In this document: positions 34,501-43,530 of the stretch, one piece after another | How the letters are laid out: each line of letters begins with the position of its first letter | Position numbering within the stretch: the stretch's first letter is position 1 | DNA from: an uncultured Fluviicola sp. | GTDB taxonomy: Bacteria; Bacteroidota; Bacteroidia; Flavobacteriales_D; Crocinitomicaceae | NCBI RefSeq assembly: GCF_902168135.1 | Contig: NZ_CABHOL010000021.1 | Span: forward strand, 62,001-126,000 | Length of the DNA stretch: 64,000 bases | Direction: 5' to 3' | Made by a program: the position numbers and the translations under genes | The notes under the pieces: model-generated | What the model saw: the letters and a program-made list of their open reading frames with translations, nothing else | Database searches by the model: none | What the model was told of the DNA's origin: nothing

Positions 34501-36762
34501 TTATCTGATCAACTGCAGGAATCCCTGACCGGTAATTTCATCCCCCATTACTCCTCTTACCGTGTATTGAACGAAATATACTCCGTCCGGTGCAAGAACC
34601 CCGTCGATTTTTCCATCCCAGGAAGCGTCTAATCCCGTACCTGTGTATACATTGGTTCCCCAACGGTTATTGATCATAATTTCGACCTCAGTTGCATTAA
34701 CGGTTGTTAATTTAAATACATCATTATTCTTATCGCCATTCGGTGTAAAAATGTTCGGAACGATCACGCTTGGCTGAGGGAATATACAAGAACCATCATT
34801 TTGTTGTGCATTCGGATTGTAGTTTGTTGCCAGCGGGTCCGTACATCCACATTCTACGATCAACACAGAAGCAAATGCTGTATCTCTGCAAGGTCCGTTA
34901 ATGGCGATCAGAGCTATTTCATCCGCAGAGGATGTAAATGTTTGTGTTTGAGAACTCAGATCATTTACCGTAACATTGTTTCCATTGTCAAAATACCACT
35001 CATAAGTAGTTGCATTCTGACTGTTATTTGTAAATGTCACAGTCAACGGATTACATCCGGAAACATCATTTAAAGTCATATCTGCGATCGGTCCCGGTGC
35101 ACTGGTCAAAAGAACGGAATCTGTTACCGAACATACATTATCACTAACCGTAAACACATACCATCCCGGTGAAAGGTTCTGCATAACAGACGCATTAATC
35201 TGGCTTGGTCCACCCGTATTCGGACCTTCCCAATGGTATTGCTGAAGACCTGTAAATCCGGATGCATATCCGCTGACAGCACCATCCGGTGTACATGCAG
35301 ATGCCGGATAAGTCAGCATGGAATCAATTGTCAAAGTCTGGTCCATTGTAACCATCACACTGTCTGTAATAGTACCCAGACAGGCATCAGTCATTGTTAC
35401 AGGGAAATAATATACTCCATTCTGTCCAACAAATACGTCAGCCGAATTGGTTATAGAAGGTGAATCTTCCCAATCAAATGTATAAGTTCCGGAACCACCA
35501 CTGGCCTGAACAACCACCAGGGTACTGTCATTGTTACACTTCAGTGTTTGGTCCACCGGATTCAAAACCAAAGGCTGAATATCCGACAAGAAAAACGTTC
35601 CCGTACTTGTTTGGGGGTTACCATATTGGTCTACATAATCAATAGTCACTGTAATGGATTCTGTTCCTTCAGGAAGGCCGTCTGCGAAAGTCGTTAAGTC
35701 CATTACCAACGTATCCTCACCTGCTGCCATGAACAAAGGGCTGGTTTGAGGAATGGAATAATCCGTACCGCTGGTTGCAGTACCTGTCAAAGTGAAGTTA
35801 ATAGACAAATCTGTCAAAGACTGGCATAAACTTCTGGTGAACAAAAAGCTTGCATCCGTACACGCTTCAATGATATCGTTCCCTCCCGAACCACTTGCAT
35901 TTTCCAATGAAAGGTTAATCGGAGGCGATGTAAATGACCCTGCTTCCAGGAAAACTGCTGAAGACAGTGATCCATCCTGCATATCAGCAAGAGCAAATTT
36001 AAAATGATATGTTTCCCCACATATTACAGGAAATGAAATGTTGATAGGAACTGTATACGCGTTCAACGCAATAGAAGTTTGACTCATATTATCGACATAA
36101 TATTGAGGATTCAAACCTGCCGGATCTCCATTAAATGTACCTGCCGGATAAATTGTTGAGATTGTAATAGGAAGATTCGTCCCGGGAACTAATGCCAAGT
36201 TTGCCGAACCGTTCGGAAAGCCTGCAGGGGCACTAAATGGTCCGCTTATACCTGGTCCGCTTACAAAGAACCCAAAGGCATCATTATACTGGGAATTGAT
36301 CCACTGTGTATACTCATTTGACCCGAAAATAAAATTAAATGAAACCAGGTCAGACTGCGGAACGAAATCAAATTCCAGGATACCCTGGTCATGAATTTCA
36401 TCAATACTACCTGCATTTGGATTACTTGTAACCGATTGCGCAACCGTAATCAAGTCACCTGTAGTTTGAAACGTGAAAAAATCATCATTCAACGCTGGAG
36501 CACCCGGTACCAAACTGGCCACTTCTCCTGAAGAAATAACTGTTCCGTCCATAAAACCAAAACCTGCTGCGGTCCCGTTGAAAGACCCAATCTGGGCATT
36601 GTTACCTGTAAATGTAATATTCGAAGCAGTTACACCTAAACCCAATAAATGGTTATTTACGTAATCTGCAATTGGCTGCCCGGTCTGAACAGATATCTGG
36701 GCATTTGCATTTAAACTTACTGACATTAATAAAATAGACAGTATTGTAGTAATTTTCTTCAT
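34501..36762 (-). CDS. Choice-of-anchor-L / Calx-beta surface protein, T9SS type B
   Basis: About 753 residues from the preferred start MKKITTILSILL, where a clear signal peptide begins (cut after NANA). An upstream in-frame ATG at 36795 would add 11 charged residues ahead of it. The choice-of-anchor-L domain (about 20-280) shows NNHLLGLGVTASNITFTG, ILEFDFVPQSDLVSF, FGSNEYTQWINSQYNDAFGF and ADMQDGSLSSAVFLEAG. A Calx-beta-like domain follows (about 285-395), then Ig-like repeats and a PKD-like stretch. A short GCTDPLATNYNPNA...DGSC motif, seen in many secreted marine bacterial proteins, precedes the type B sorting domain (VPNIFTPNGDKNNDVF, NNRWG, APDGVYF). It parallels the protein at 2667-5036. 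Adhesion is inferred. Confidence 0.9.
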   Translation of the reverse strand: MKKITTILSILLMSVSLNANAQISVQTGQPIADYVNNHLLGLGVTASNITFTGNNAQIGSFNGTAAGFGFMDGTVISSGEVASLVPGAPALNDDFFTFQTTGDLITVAQSVTSNPNAGSIDEIHDQGILEFDFVPQSDLVSFNFIFGSNEYTQWINSQYNDAFGFFVSGPGISGPFSAPAGFPNGSANLALVPGTNLPITISTIYPAGTFNGDPAGLNPQYYVDNMSQTSIALNAYTVPINISFPVICGETYHFKFALADMQDGSLSSAVFLEAGSFTSPPINLSLENASGSGGNDIIEACTDASFLFTRSLCQSLTDLSINFTLTGTATSGTDYSIPQTSPLFMAAGEDTLVMDLTTFADGLPEGTESITVTIDYVDQYGNPQTSTGTFFLSDIQPLVLNPVDQTLKCNNDSTLVVVQASGGSGTYTFDWEDSPSITNSADVFVGQNGVYYFPVTMTDACLGTITDSVMVTMDQTLTIDSMLTYPASACTPDGAVSGYASGFTGLQQYHWEGPNTGGPSQINASVMQNLSPGWYVFTVSDNVCSVTDSVLLTSAPGPIADMTLNDVSGCNPLTVTFTNNSQNATTYEWYFDNGNNVTVNDLSSQTQTFTSSADEIALIAINGPCRDTAFASVLIVECGCTDPLATNYNPNAQQNDGSCIFPQPSVIVPNIFTPNGDKNNDVFKLTTVNATEVEIMINNRWGTNVYTGTGLDASWDGKIDGVLAPDGVYFVQYTVRGVMGDEITGQGFLQLIR

Positions 36763-36922
36763 AGTCCTATAATCTCGTACTTCCTTTAGACTCAAATAAT
36801 TTGTTAAAGGTTGCGTTTAGATGTCAATAATATTAATTTTTGTTTAATTGTTAAATTTTAATCACAATTATTCGATTAAAAACGTTCCGATTTAACCAAT
36901 TTTGTCCCAGAAATTAATTTTT

Positions 36923-38311
36923 ATGCAAAATACTCAAAAATATATACAAGACTCAAAAGACAAGTTCCTGGAAGAACTCATTGAACTATTGAAAATTCCA
37001 ACAGTATCTGCTGACAGCGCTTATGCAAAAGAGGTGATTCGCGGTGCTGAAAAAGTAGCGGAATTTCTGAAAGAAGCAGGTGCTGAAAGTGTTGAAATTT
37101 GCCAAACTGCCGGACATCCGATTGTTTACGGTGAAAAGATCATCGATGCAGCATTGCCTACAGTATTGGTTTACGGACATTATGATGTTCAGCCGGCAGA
37201 CCCGATCGATTTATGGACTTCTCCTCCATTTGAGCCGGTAGTTAAAAAAACGGAAATCCATCCGGAAGGAGCCATTTTTGCACGCGGAGCTTGTGACGAT
37301 AAAGGCCAGTTTTTTATGCATGTGAAAGCCTTTGAAGCGATGATGAAAGCGAATGAACTTCCATGCAATGTGAAATTCATGATTGAAGGCGAGGAAGAGG
37401 TTGGTTCTGTTAACCTGGGTGTGTTCATCAAAGAAAATAAAGCGCGTCTGAAAGCGGATATCATCCTGGTTTCCGATACGGGAATGCTGGGCAACGATAC
37501 GCCTTCTATCACAACCGGATTGCGGGGATTGAGTTATGTAGAAGTAGAAGTTACCGGACCGAATCGCGATCTGCATTCGGGTCTTTATGGCGGCTGTGTG
37601 GCAAACCCGATCAATATACTTACCAAAATGATTGCTTCATTGCATGATGAAAACAATCACATTACAATTCCCGGTTTCTATGCCGATGTGGTTGAGTTAA
37701 GCCTGGAAGAACGTGCTGAAATGGCAAAAGCTCCTTACAATGAGGACAATTATAAAAAAGCATTGGATATCGATGCCGTTTACGGTGAAAAAGGATATAC
37801 AACTCCGGAAAGAGGTTCTATTCGTCCGACCCTGGATGTAAACGGAATTTGGGGCGGGTATACCGGAGAAGGAGCAAAAACAGTTATTGCTTCCAAGGCT
37901 TATGCTAAAATTTCCATGCGTTTGGTACCAAACCAGGAACCGGATAAAATCACGGAATTGTTTGCCAAGCATTTCGAGTCCATTGCTCCGGCAGGAGTAA
38001 AAGTGGTTGTAAATCCACATCACGGCGGTGAACCGGTAGTTACACCTATCGATTCTATAGCATACAAAAGTGCGGCGAAGGCATATGAAAAAACATTTGG
38101 TAAGACTCCAATTCCGGTAAGAAGCGGCGGAAGTATTCCGATCATTGCATTATTCGAAAAGGAACTGGGATTAAAAACAGTTATGATGGGCTTTGGTCTG
38201 GATTCCGATGCGATCCATTCACCGAATGAACATTACGGTTTATTCAATTTTTACAAAGGAATTGAAACCATTCCGTATTTCTTCCATTATTTCAATGAAG
38301 CAATGAAGTAA
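36923..38311 (+). CDS. M20-family dipeptidase
   Basis: About 462 residues; a zinc metallopeptidase of the M20 (CNDP/PepV-like) group that cleaves dipeptides in the cytoplasm. Metal-binding motifs are visible: VLVYGHYDVQPAD (His ligand and Asp), FARGACDDKGQ (bridging Asp), MIEGEEEVGS (catalytic Glu and Glu ligand) and a late His in DAIHSPNEHYG. The lid/dimer domain carries GPNRDLHSGLYGG. No signal peptide is seen from the ATG at 36923, which I prefer over the upstream TTG at 36902. It is followed four bases later by a small lipoprotein gene on the same strand. Confidence 0.93.
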   Translation: MQNTQKYIQDSKDKFLEELIELLKIPTVSADSAYAKEVIRGAEKVAEFLKEAGAESVEICQTAGHPIVYGEKIIDAALPTVLVYGHYDVQPADPIDLWTSPPFEPVVKKTEIHPEGAIFARGACDDKGQFFMHVKAFEAMMKANELPCNVKFMIEGEEEVGSVNLGVFIKENKARLKADIILVSDTGMLGNDTPSITTGLRGLSYVEVEVTGPNRDLHSGLYGGCVANPINILTKMIASLHDENNHITIPGFYADVVELSLEERAEMAKAPYNEDNYKKALDIDAVYGEKGYTTPERGSIRPTLDVNGIWGGYTGEGAKTVIASKAYAKISMRLVPNQEPDKITELFAKHFESIAPAGVKVVVNPHHGGEPVVTPIDSIAYKSAAKAYEKTFGKTPIPVRSGGSIPIIALFEKELGLKTVMMGFGLDSDAIHSPNEHYGLFNFYKGIETIPYFFHYFNEAMK

Positions 38312-38315
38312 AACT

Positions 38316-38822
38316 ATGAGGAAGGTCTTTTTTTTAAGTACGTGTGCGTTCCTGCTTGCAATTTCAGTGTCGAGCTGTGATTTCGAGGAACCGGTGGTTT
38401 CGGGATATTCCAATTTCAAATTTGGGAAGCTGGAAGGAAAAACCCTGAATGTGAGTTTCGACGCAACGGTTGACAATGACAATGGTTACGGCTTTAAGAT
38501 TAAGAAAGGCGAATTAACCCTTTCCATCAATAACCTGGAGATCGGAGATATTGATTTGAATAAGAAGATCAAGATCAAACGAAAATCCGAGCATGTTTAC
38601 ACCGTTCCTTTACAGCTTAGTTTAAGCGACGGTGCTTTGTTCCGCATTGCAAAACTGGTAAGCGCCGATAAATTCGAATTGAAACTGGATGGGAAAGTTC
38701 GCGGCAGTGTGATGGGATTCGGAAAAACCTTCGATGTGCACGAAACACACAACTTATCAAGCGGAGATATTAAATTTGACGGATTGCTCCAGGGAATTAT
38801 GAAGGGAGCAGCAAGAGAATAA
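38316..38822 (+). CDS. LEA14-like lipoprotein
   Basis: A 168-residue lipoprotein: a hydrophobic signal segment followed by lipobox ISVSSC with Cys at about residue 21. The mature part (about 30-160) resembles the LEA type 2 / WHy beta-sandwich: FGKLEGKTLNVSFDATVDNDNGYGFKIKKGELTLSINN has the usual 'N.N.....' alternation. No catalytic residues are expected; these domains are linked to stress protection or protein contacts. It probably shares a transcript with the M20 peptidase, four bases upstream, and is followed by a strong terminator. Confidence 0.78.
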   Translation: MRKVFFLSTCAFLLAISVSSCDFEEPVVSGYSNFKFGKLEGKTLNVSFDATVDNDNGYGFKIKKGELTLSINNLEIGDIDLNKKIKIKRKSEHVYTVPLQLSLSDGALFRIAKLVSADKFELKLDGKVRGSVMGFGKTFDVHETHNLSSGDIKFDGLLQGIMKGAARE

Positions 38823-38842
38823 GTATTCAATAAGCCAAAGCT

Positions 38843-38878
38843 AAAAGCCCCGATACAAATAAAGTATCGGGGCTTTTT
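38843..38878. terminator. Bidirectional terminator between the LEA14-like gene and glyS
   Basis: AAAAGCCCCGATAC (38843-38856) pairs with GTATCGGGGCTTTT (38864-38877) around a 7-base loop, with a T-run on one side and an A-run on the other. It serves the convergent plus-strand lipoprotein and minus-strand glyS. Confidence 0.9.
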
Positions 38879-38936
38879 ATATCTCAGAATTTTATTTATC
38901 CGGATAAGTGTACTCTTATCTTTTTTTCACGATTTA

Positions 38937-40475
38937 CTACTTCGCAAGCAGGTTTCTCCAACTCACTTTCTCATCGATTTTTGCTCTCAATTCGGAAATA
39001 GCTACACGCTCCTGCTCCATCGTATCACGATCGCGGATTGTTACCGTATTATCCTCCAAAGTCTGATGATCCACCATCACACAATATGGTGTTCCGATTG
39101 CGTCTTGTCGGCGGTAACGTTTCCCCGGAGAATCTTTCTCATCGTATTGGCAATTAAAGTCGAAACGCAGGTCATTCAGGATTTCTGTCGCTTTTTCCGG
39201 CAAACCGTCTTTCTTCGTCAGTGGCATAACCGCTACTTTATAAGGAGCAAGCTGCGCAGGAAGGCTCAATACAACGCGTTCCGAACCATCTTCCAATTTC
39301 TCATTCTTATAAGAAGCGCTCATCACGGCCAGGAACATACGATCCAAACCAACGGATGTCTCCACCACATAAGGCACATAGTTCTGGTTCAGTTCCGGAT
39401 CGAAATACTGCAGCTTTTTCCCTGAAAATTGTTCGTGCTGTTTTAGGTCGAAATCTGTTCTGGAGTGGATTCCTTCCAATTCTTTGAATCCCATCGGGAA
39501 ATCGAATTCAATATCACAAGCCGCATTCGCGTAATGAGCTAACTTGATATGATCGTGCTCGCGGTAATAGTTTTCACCCAAACCAAGCGCTTTGTGCCAT
39601 TTCAAACGGGCATCTTTCCAATGGTTGTACCACTGCATTTCCTCACCCGGACGCACAAAGAACTGCATTTCCATTTGTTCGAATTCACGCATGCGGAAAA
39701 TGAACTGGCGCGCCACGATCTCATTTCTGAAAGCCTTACCAATCTGAGCAATTCCAAAAGGAATCTTCATACGACCGCTTTTCTGTACATTCAGGAAGTT
39801 CACGAAAATACCCTGAGCAGTTTCCGGGCGCAGGTAAATCGTAGCAGCATCTCCGGCCACCGAACCCAATTCGGTAGAGAACATCAGGTTGAACTGACGC
39901 ACTTCAGTCCAGTTACGGGACCCACTGATCGGACAAACGATTTCCAGGTCTTCGATCAGTTTTTTGACACCTTCCAGGTCATTGTTTTCCAAAGTCACTC
40001 GCATCCGGTCTTCGATCTCTTTGATCTTTTCCTCGTTGCGCAATACATTCGGGTTCGTAGAACGGAACTGAGCTTCGTCGAAAGCATCTGCAAATTTCTT
40101 CGCTGCTTTCTCTACCTCTTTATTGATCTTTTGACGGATTTTTTCGATATGCTCTTCGATCAATACATCCGCACGGTATCTCTTCTTGGAATCTTTGTTA
40201 TCAATCAACGGATCATTGAATGCATCTACGTGCCCGGAAGCTTTCCAGGTTGTTGGATGCATGAAGATTGCGGCATCAATTCCCACGATATTATCATTCA
40301 TCTGTACCATGGATTTCCACCAGTACTGTTTGATATTATTCTTCAATTCAGAGCCTAGCTGACCATAATCGTAAGTTGCAGCCAAACCATCGTAAATTTC
40401 AGATGAAGGGAAAACGAATCCGTATTCCTTCGCGTGAGAAATAACTTCCTTTAATAAATCTTCTTTCTGTTCCAT
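38937..40475 (-). CDS. glyS: Glycyl-tRNA synthetase, alpha2 type
   Basis: A 512-residue class II synthetase of the homodimeric (archaeal/eukaryotic-like) type, which charges tRNA-Gly with glycine. The N-terminal motif YGFVFPSSEIYDG...YDYGQLGSELKNN and the class II motifs are present. Motif 2 lies near QIGKAFRNE...QFIFRMREFEQMEMQFF, motif 3 near ETSVGLDRMFLAVM. The anticodon-binding domain (about 410-512) includes APYKVAVMPLTKKDGLP. A perfect -7 promoter box lies directly upstream. A palindromic element separates it from the MBL-rhodanese gene upstream. Confidence 0.97.
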   Translation of the reverse strand: MEQKEDLLKEVISHAKEYGFVFPSSEIYDGLAATYDYGQLGSELKNNIKQYWWKSMVQMNDNIVGIDAAIFMHPTTWKASGHVDAFNDPLIDNKDSKKRYRADVLIEEHIEKIRQKINKEVEKAAKKFADAFDEAQFRSTNPNVLRNEEKIKEIEDRMRVTLENNDLEGVKKLIEDLEIVCPISGSRNWTEVRQFNLMFSTELGSVAGDAATIYLRPETAQGIFVNFLNVQKSGRMKIPFGIAQIGKAFRNEIVARQFIFRMREFEQMEMQFFVRPGEEMQWYNHWKDARLKWHKALGLGENYYREHDHIKLAHYANAACDIEFDFPMGFKELEGIHSRTDFDLKQHEQFSGKKLQYFDPELNQNYVPYVVETSVGLDRMFLAVMSASYKNEKLEDGSERVVLSLPAQLAPYKVAVMPLTKKDGLPEKATEILNDLRFDFNCQYDEKDSPGKRYRRQDAIGTPYCVMVDHQTLEDNTVTIRDRDTMEQERVAISELRAKIDEKVSWRNLLAK

Positions 40476-40478
40476 GGC

Positions 40479-40487
40479 GCAAATTTA
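40479..40487 (-). promoter_or_regulatory. -7 promoter box for glyS
   Basis: On the minus strand TAAATTTGC fits TAnnTTTGY and is separated from the ATG by only GCC. This is a third case, with rbfA and the S4 gene, of a box placed three bases before the start codon. Confidence 0.6.
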
Positions 40488-40524
40488 GTCGAAATATCTT
40501 TTTAATTGCGAATTGCGGGTCCTA

Positions 40525-40564
40525 AAAACAGTAGGGGCGCGATTAATCGCGCCCCTACTGTTTT
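40525..40564. repeat. 40-base perfect palindrome with GTAGGGGCG arms, copy 1
   Basis: Bases 40525-40564 are perfectly self-complementary. The arms contain GTAGGGGCG and CGCCCCTAC, the core is CGATTAATCG, and A and T runs flank it. It lies 13 bases after the stop codon of the MBL-rhodanese gene, where it can act as a terminator. The same arms with a different self-complementary core recur at 56582-56615, so it is a dispersed element and not only a terminator. Confidence 0.9.
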
Positions 40565-40577
40565 CATTCTATTTCTT

Positions 40578-41975
40578 TTACTTTTTCGAACTGCAAACGA
40601 AATCCGTTGTTGGGATTCCTGCTTTTTTAATTGCTCCGAATCCTCCGGCGATATCGATCAGGTTCTTAAATCCTTTTTGTTTCAACAATGAAATGGCGAT
40701 GACGCTTCGATAACCTCCTGCGCAATGCACATAATATGGATTATTCGGCTTCAAATCTCCCAAATCGTCCAACATGAAATCCAGCGCTACATGCTCTGCA
40801 TGTTCCAAATGCTCTGCCTCATATTCTCCCGGTTTACGAACATCCAGGACCGGAAGGGTGTCAATTTTGTCAGCGATGCTCTCAGCGGTTACCGATTCGA
40901 TCGTTTCAATAGGCTCACCGGCAGCAATCCATGATTTCATACCTCCATCCAGGTAGCCGACACAATTGTCGTAACCAACACGTGCTAAACGCATAACGGT
41001 TTCTTCTTCTTTTCCTTCCGGAACAATCAATACAATAGGCTGATTGATGTCTTCGATCAGTGCTCCGACCCACATGGCAAATGTTCCGTTCAATCCGATA
41101 AACAAACTGTTCGGAATAGCTCCCTTGATGTATTCATCCTGGCTACGGACATCCAGAACCAATACGTTCTCGCTGATCAATCTTTTTACTTCATCCACAC
41201 TCAATGCAGTTTTCCCTTTCGAGATCACTTCATCGATGGACTCGTAGCCATTTTTATTCATCATGGCGTTTTTCGGGAAGTATTGAGGCGGAGGCAAAAT
41301 ACCTTCTGTTACTTCTTTAATAAATTCCTCACGTGTCATATCTGCACGCAACGCATAATTGGTTTGTTTCTGCTCACCCAAAGTACCTACAGTTTCGGAA
41401 CTCATGTTCTTTCCGCAGGAACTTCCGGCACCGTGTCCGGGATAAACCGTCAAGGAATCAGGCAATACCATAATGCGGTTTCTAAGGGAATCAAATAACA
41501 TCCCTGCAAGATCTTCCTGGGTAAGATCTCCTTTAATGGCCAGGTCAGGTCTTCCCACATCTCCTAAGAATAATGTATCTCCCGTAAAGATCGCGGTCTC
41601 TTTTCCTTCTTCATCAATCAATAAATAAGTTACTGATTCTGGAGTATGGCCAGGTGTGTGAAGCACTTTGATCGTTGCTTTTCCAACTTTGAATTCCTGG
41701 TTATCCTCTGCAATAATGCTTTCGAAATTTGTTTTTGCAGTCGGGCCGTAAACGATCTTAGCCCCGGTACGTTTTGCAAGGTCCACATGCCCGGAAACGA
41801 AATCCGCGTGAAAATGCGTTTCAAAGATGTATTTGATGGACCCGTTCCATTCTTTTGCCAAATCCAGGTAAGGCTGTACTTCTCTCAAGGGATCAATAAC
41901 AGCAATCTCTCCTTCGCTTTCAATGAAATATGCCGCTTCGGCTAAACATTTGGTATATAATTGTTCAATGCGCAT
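40578..41975 (-). CDS. MBL-fold hydrolase fused to two rhodanese domains
   Basis: About 465 residues. The N-terminal metallo-beta-lactamase domain (1-245) resembles persulfide dioxygenase (ETHE1-type): metal ligands in ETHFHADFVSGH, HTPGHTPES and YPGHGAGS, and the Asp in FTGDTLFLGDVGRPD. Two rhodanese domains follow (about 265-360 and 375-462). The first lacks a catalytic cysteine (loop IVPEGKEEE), while the second keeps it (VHCAGGYRS). By family knowledge such fusions handle glutathione- or protein-persulfides and sulfide-derived sulfur. The start MRIEQLYTK is preferred over an upstream ATG that adds seven residues. It is probably a single-gene unit, ended by the palindrome at 40525-40564. 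Confidence 0.9.
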   Translation of the reverse strand: MRIEQLYTKCLAEAAYFIESEGEIAVIDPLREVQPYLDLAKEWNGSIKYIFETHFHADFVSGHVDLAKRTGAKIVYGPTAKTNFESIIAEDNQEFKVGKATIKVLHTPGHTPESVTYLLIDEEGKETAIFTGDTLFLGDVGRPDLAIKGDLTQEDLAGMLFDSLRNRIMVLPDSLTVYPGHGAGSSCGKNMSSETVGTLGEQKQTNYALRADMTREEFIKEVTEGILPPPQYFPKNAMMNKNGYESIDEVISKGKTALSVDEVKRLISENVLVLDVRSQDEYIKGAIPNSLFIGLNGTFAMWVGALIEDINQPIVLIVPEGKEEETVMRLARVGYDNCVGYLDGGMKSWIAAGEPIETIESVTAESIADKIDTLPVLDVRKPGEYEAEHLEHAEHVALDFMLDDLGDLKPNNPYYVHCAGGYRSVIAISLLKQKGFKNLIDIAGGFGAIKKAGIPTTDFVCSSKK

Positions 41976-42359
41976 GTCTGTAATTTTGTAACACAAATTT
42001 CGGCAATTTTTCGACGCAAAAAATGACTTTGCTCATAAGAAACGTCAAATATGGTCTCTTCCTGTTATTCCTACTTTCATTTCTCAACAAAAGAGAATGT
42101 TGTCGGGTTATCAAAAGTTAACCGCAACGCTTGCGCCTTAGCTCTTGCCTACGCATAGCTTCAGCAAAGCAAGGACAGCGAAGGCGCAAAGAGTGCAAGA
42201 ACGCAAAGAGAAAATCTTTAAAAACGTTTCATCTTAGTTTTCTTAGTGGTTAAATCCATCTGAGTCGTGTGTATCAATTTATGAACTTTTGGACTGATTT
42301 TTGATTTTTCGGATGCAGTTCGCAAAATTGCGCTATTTTTAAACCCAAATAAATTGAAT
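41976..42359. other. Intergenic region with a long imperfect hairpin
   Basis: This 384-base divergent gap contains no credible gene. Its notable feature is a structured segment at 42131-42189: TTGCGCCTT (42131-42139) and AAGGCGCAA (42181-42189) pair perfectly. Further pairing continues inside (GCT with AGC, CTTGC with GCAAG). It is followed by a purine-rich stretch with GCAAAGAG and CGCAAAGAG direct repeats (42186-42211). It may be a remnant of a mobile or repeat element or a structured RNA. Confidence 0.5.
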
Positions 42360-43511
42360 ATGAAAAAAGGACTTAAGTACATTTCAGCGTTGGTGCTTTT
42401 ATGTATTACTACCACTTCTCTTTTAGCACAAAAAGTTGAATTGCCGAAAGATTCGGAGCCGGGTATTTACGCTGCTTTTGTTACCACAAAGGGAAACATT
42501 ATCGTAAAACTGGAAGCTGAAAAAACGCCTATGACCGTTGCCAATTTTGTTGGTTTGGCTGAAGGGAATATCACACTTTTTGATTCTATCAAAATTACAA
42601 AACCATTTTACGACGGGTTGAAATTTCACCGTGTGATCAAAGATTTCATGATCCAGGGTGGAGATCCACAAGGAACAGGAATGGGTGGACCGGGATATAA
42701 ATTCTACGATGAGACAAGACCTGATCTGACTCACAGCGGACCTGGTATCCTTTCCATGGCAAACAGCGGACCGGCAACAAACGGAAGCCAGTTTTTCATT
42801 ACACACAAAGAAACTCCGTGGTTGAATGGCAAGCACACTGTTTTCGGACATGTGGTTGAAGGACAGGACGTGGTGAATAAGATCGAGCAAAACGATGTAA
42901 TGACCAAAGTGATCATTATCCGTAACGGGAAAGAATACAAATCCTGGAATGCCACAAACATATTCAAGGTTTCTTATACAACAGCAAAAGCTGCAGAGGA
43001 AGTAAAGAAAGCTGAGCAGGCTAAATTAGATGCCCTTGAAAAAGAGCGTATCGATAAAGTTTCCAAAATGTCCGAAGCAGAGTACCGTGTATATTTATTG
43101 GAAGAAATCCGTAAGACCTACCCAACTGCGCAGCAAACAGAATCCGGATTGGTTTATGTGATCCAAACAGAAGGAAACGGTGAAAAAGCGAAAAAAGGAG
43201 ACCAGGTTTCTACGCATTACATCGGGACTTTCCTGAACGGAACAAAATTCGATGCTTCCCGCGACCGCAACCAGCCGTTGGATTTCACACACAACGTAGG
43301 ACAAATGATTGCCGGTTATGACGAAGCAGTTGCCCTGTTAAGCAAAGGTGCAAGAGGTATTTTCGTAATTCCTTATTTCAAAGCATACGGTGCAGCCGGA
43401 AGACCGGGAGCAATTCCTCCTTATTCGGACCTGAAGTTTGATATTGAGTTATTGAACATCATTCCGGGACCGGACCCGATGAAAAAAGAAGTAGAAAGTC
43501 CTCAAAAGTAA
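42360..43511 (+). CDS. Secreted dual peptidyl-prolyl isomerase: cyclophilin plus FKBP fusion
   Basis: About 383 residues with an N-terminal signal peptide (about 1-22, ending SLLA). The cyclophilin domain (about 35-205) shows the active-site run [15 protein letters not shown], then [17 protein letters not shown] and [16 protein letters not shown] charged helical linker (about 205-265, rich in Lys, Glu and Ala) connects it to a C-terminal FKBP domain (about 265-375), with [21 protein letters not shown] and the [23 protein letters not shown] motif. Both catalytic units look intact. It should fold proline-containing proteins in the periplasm or at the outer membrane. The start ATG 42360 is preferred to the TTG at 42354. 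Confidence 0.93.
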   Translation: MKKGLKYISALVLLCITTTSLLAQKVELPKDSEPGIYAAFVTTKGNIIVKLEAEKTPMTVANFVGLAEGNITLFDSIKITKPFYDGLKFHRVIKDFMIQGGDPQGTGMGGPGYKFYDETRPDLTHSGPGILSMANSGPATNGSQFFITHKETPWLNGKHTVFGHVVEGQDVVNKIEQNDVMTKVIIIRNGKEYKSWNATNIFKVSYTTAKAAEEVKKAEQAKLDALEKERIDKVSKMSEAEYRVYLLEEIRKTYPTAQQTESGLVYVIQTEGNGEKAKKGDQVSTHYIGTFLNGTKFDASRDRNQPLDFTHNVGQMIAGYDEAVALLSKGARGIFVIPYFKAYGAAGRPGAIPPYSDLKFDIELLNIIPGPDPMKKEVESPQK

Positions 43512-43530
43512 TTTCTTCTCCATGATATTT

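Noticed and set aside
39549-40358. 269-codon open frame opposite glyS
   Set aside because: It is a full antisense shadow of a clear glycyl-tRNA synthetase, with low-complexity Phe/His-rich translation and no recognised motif.
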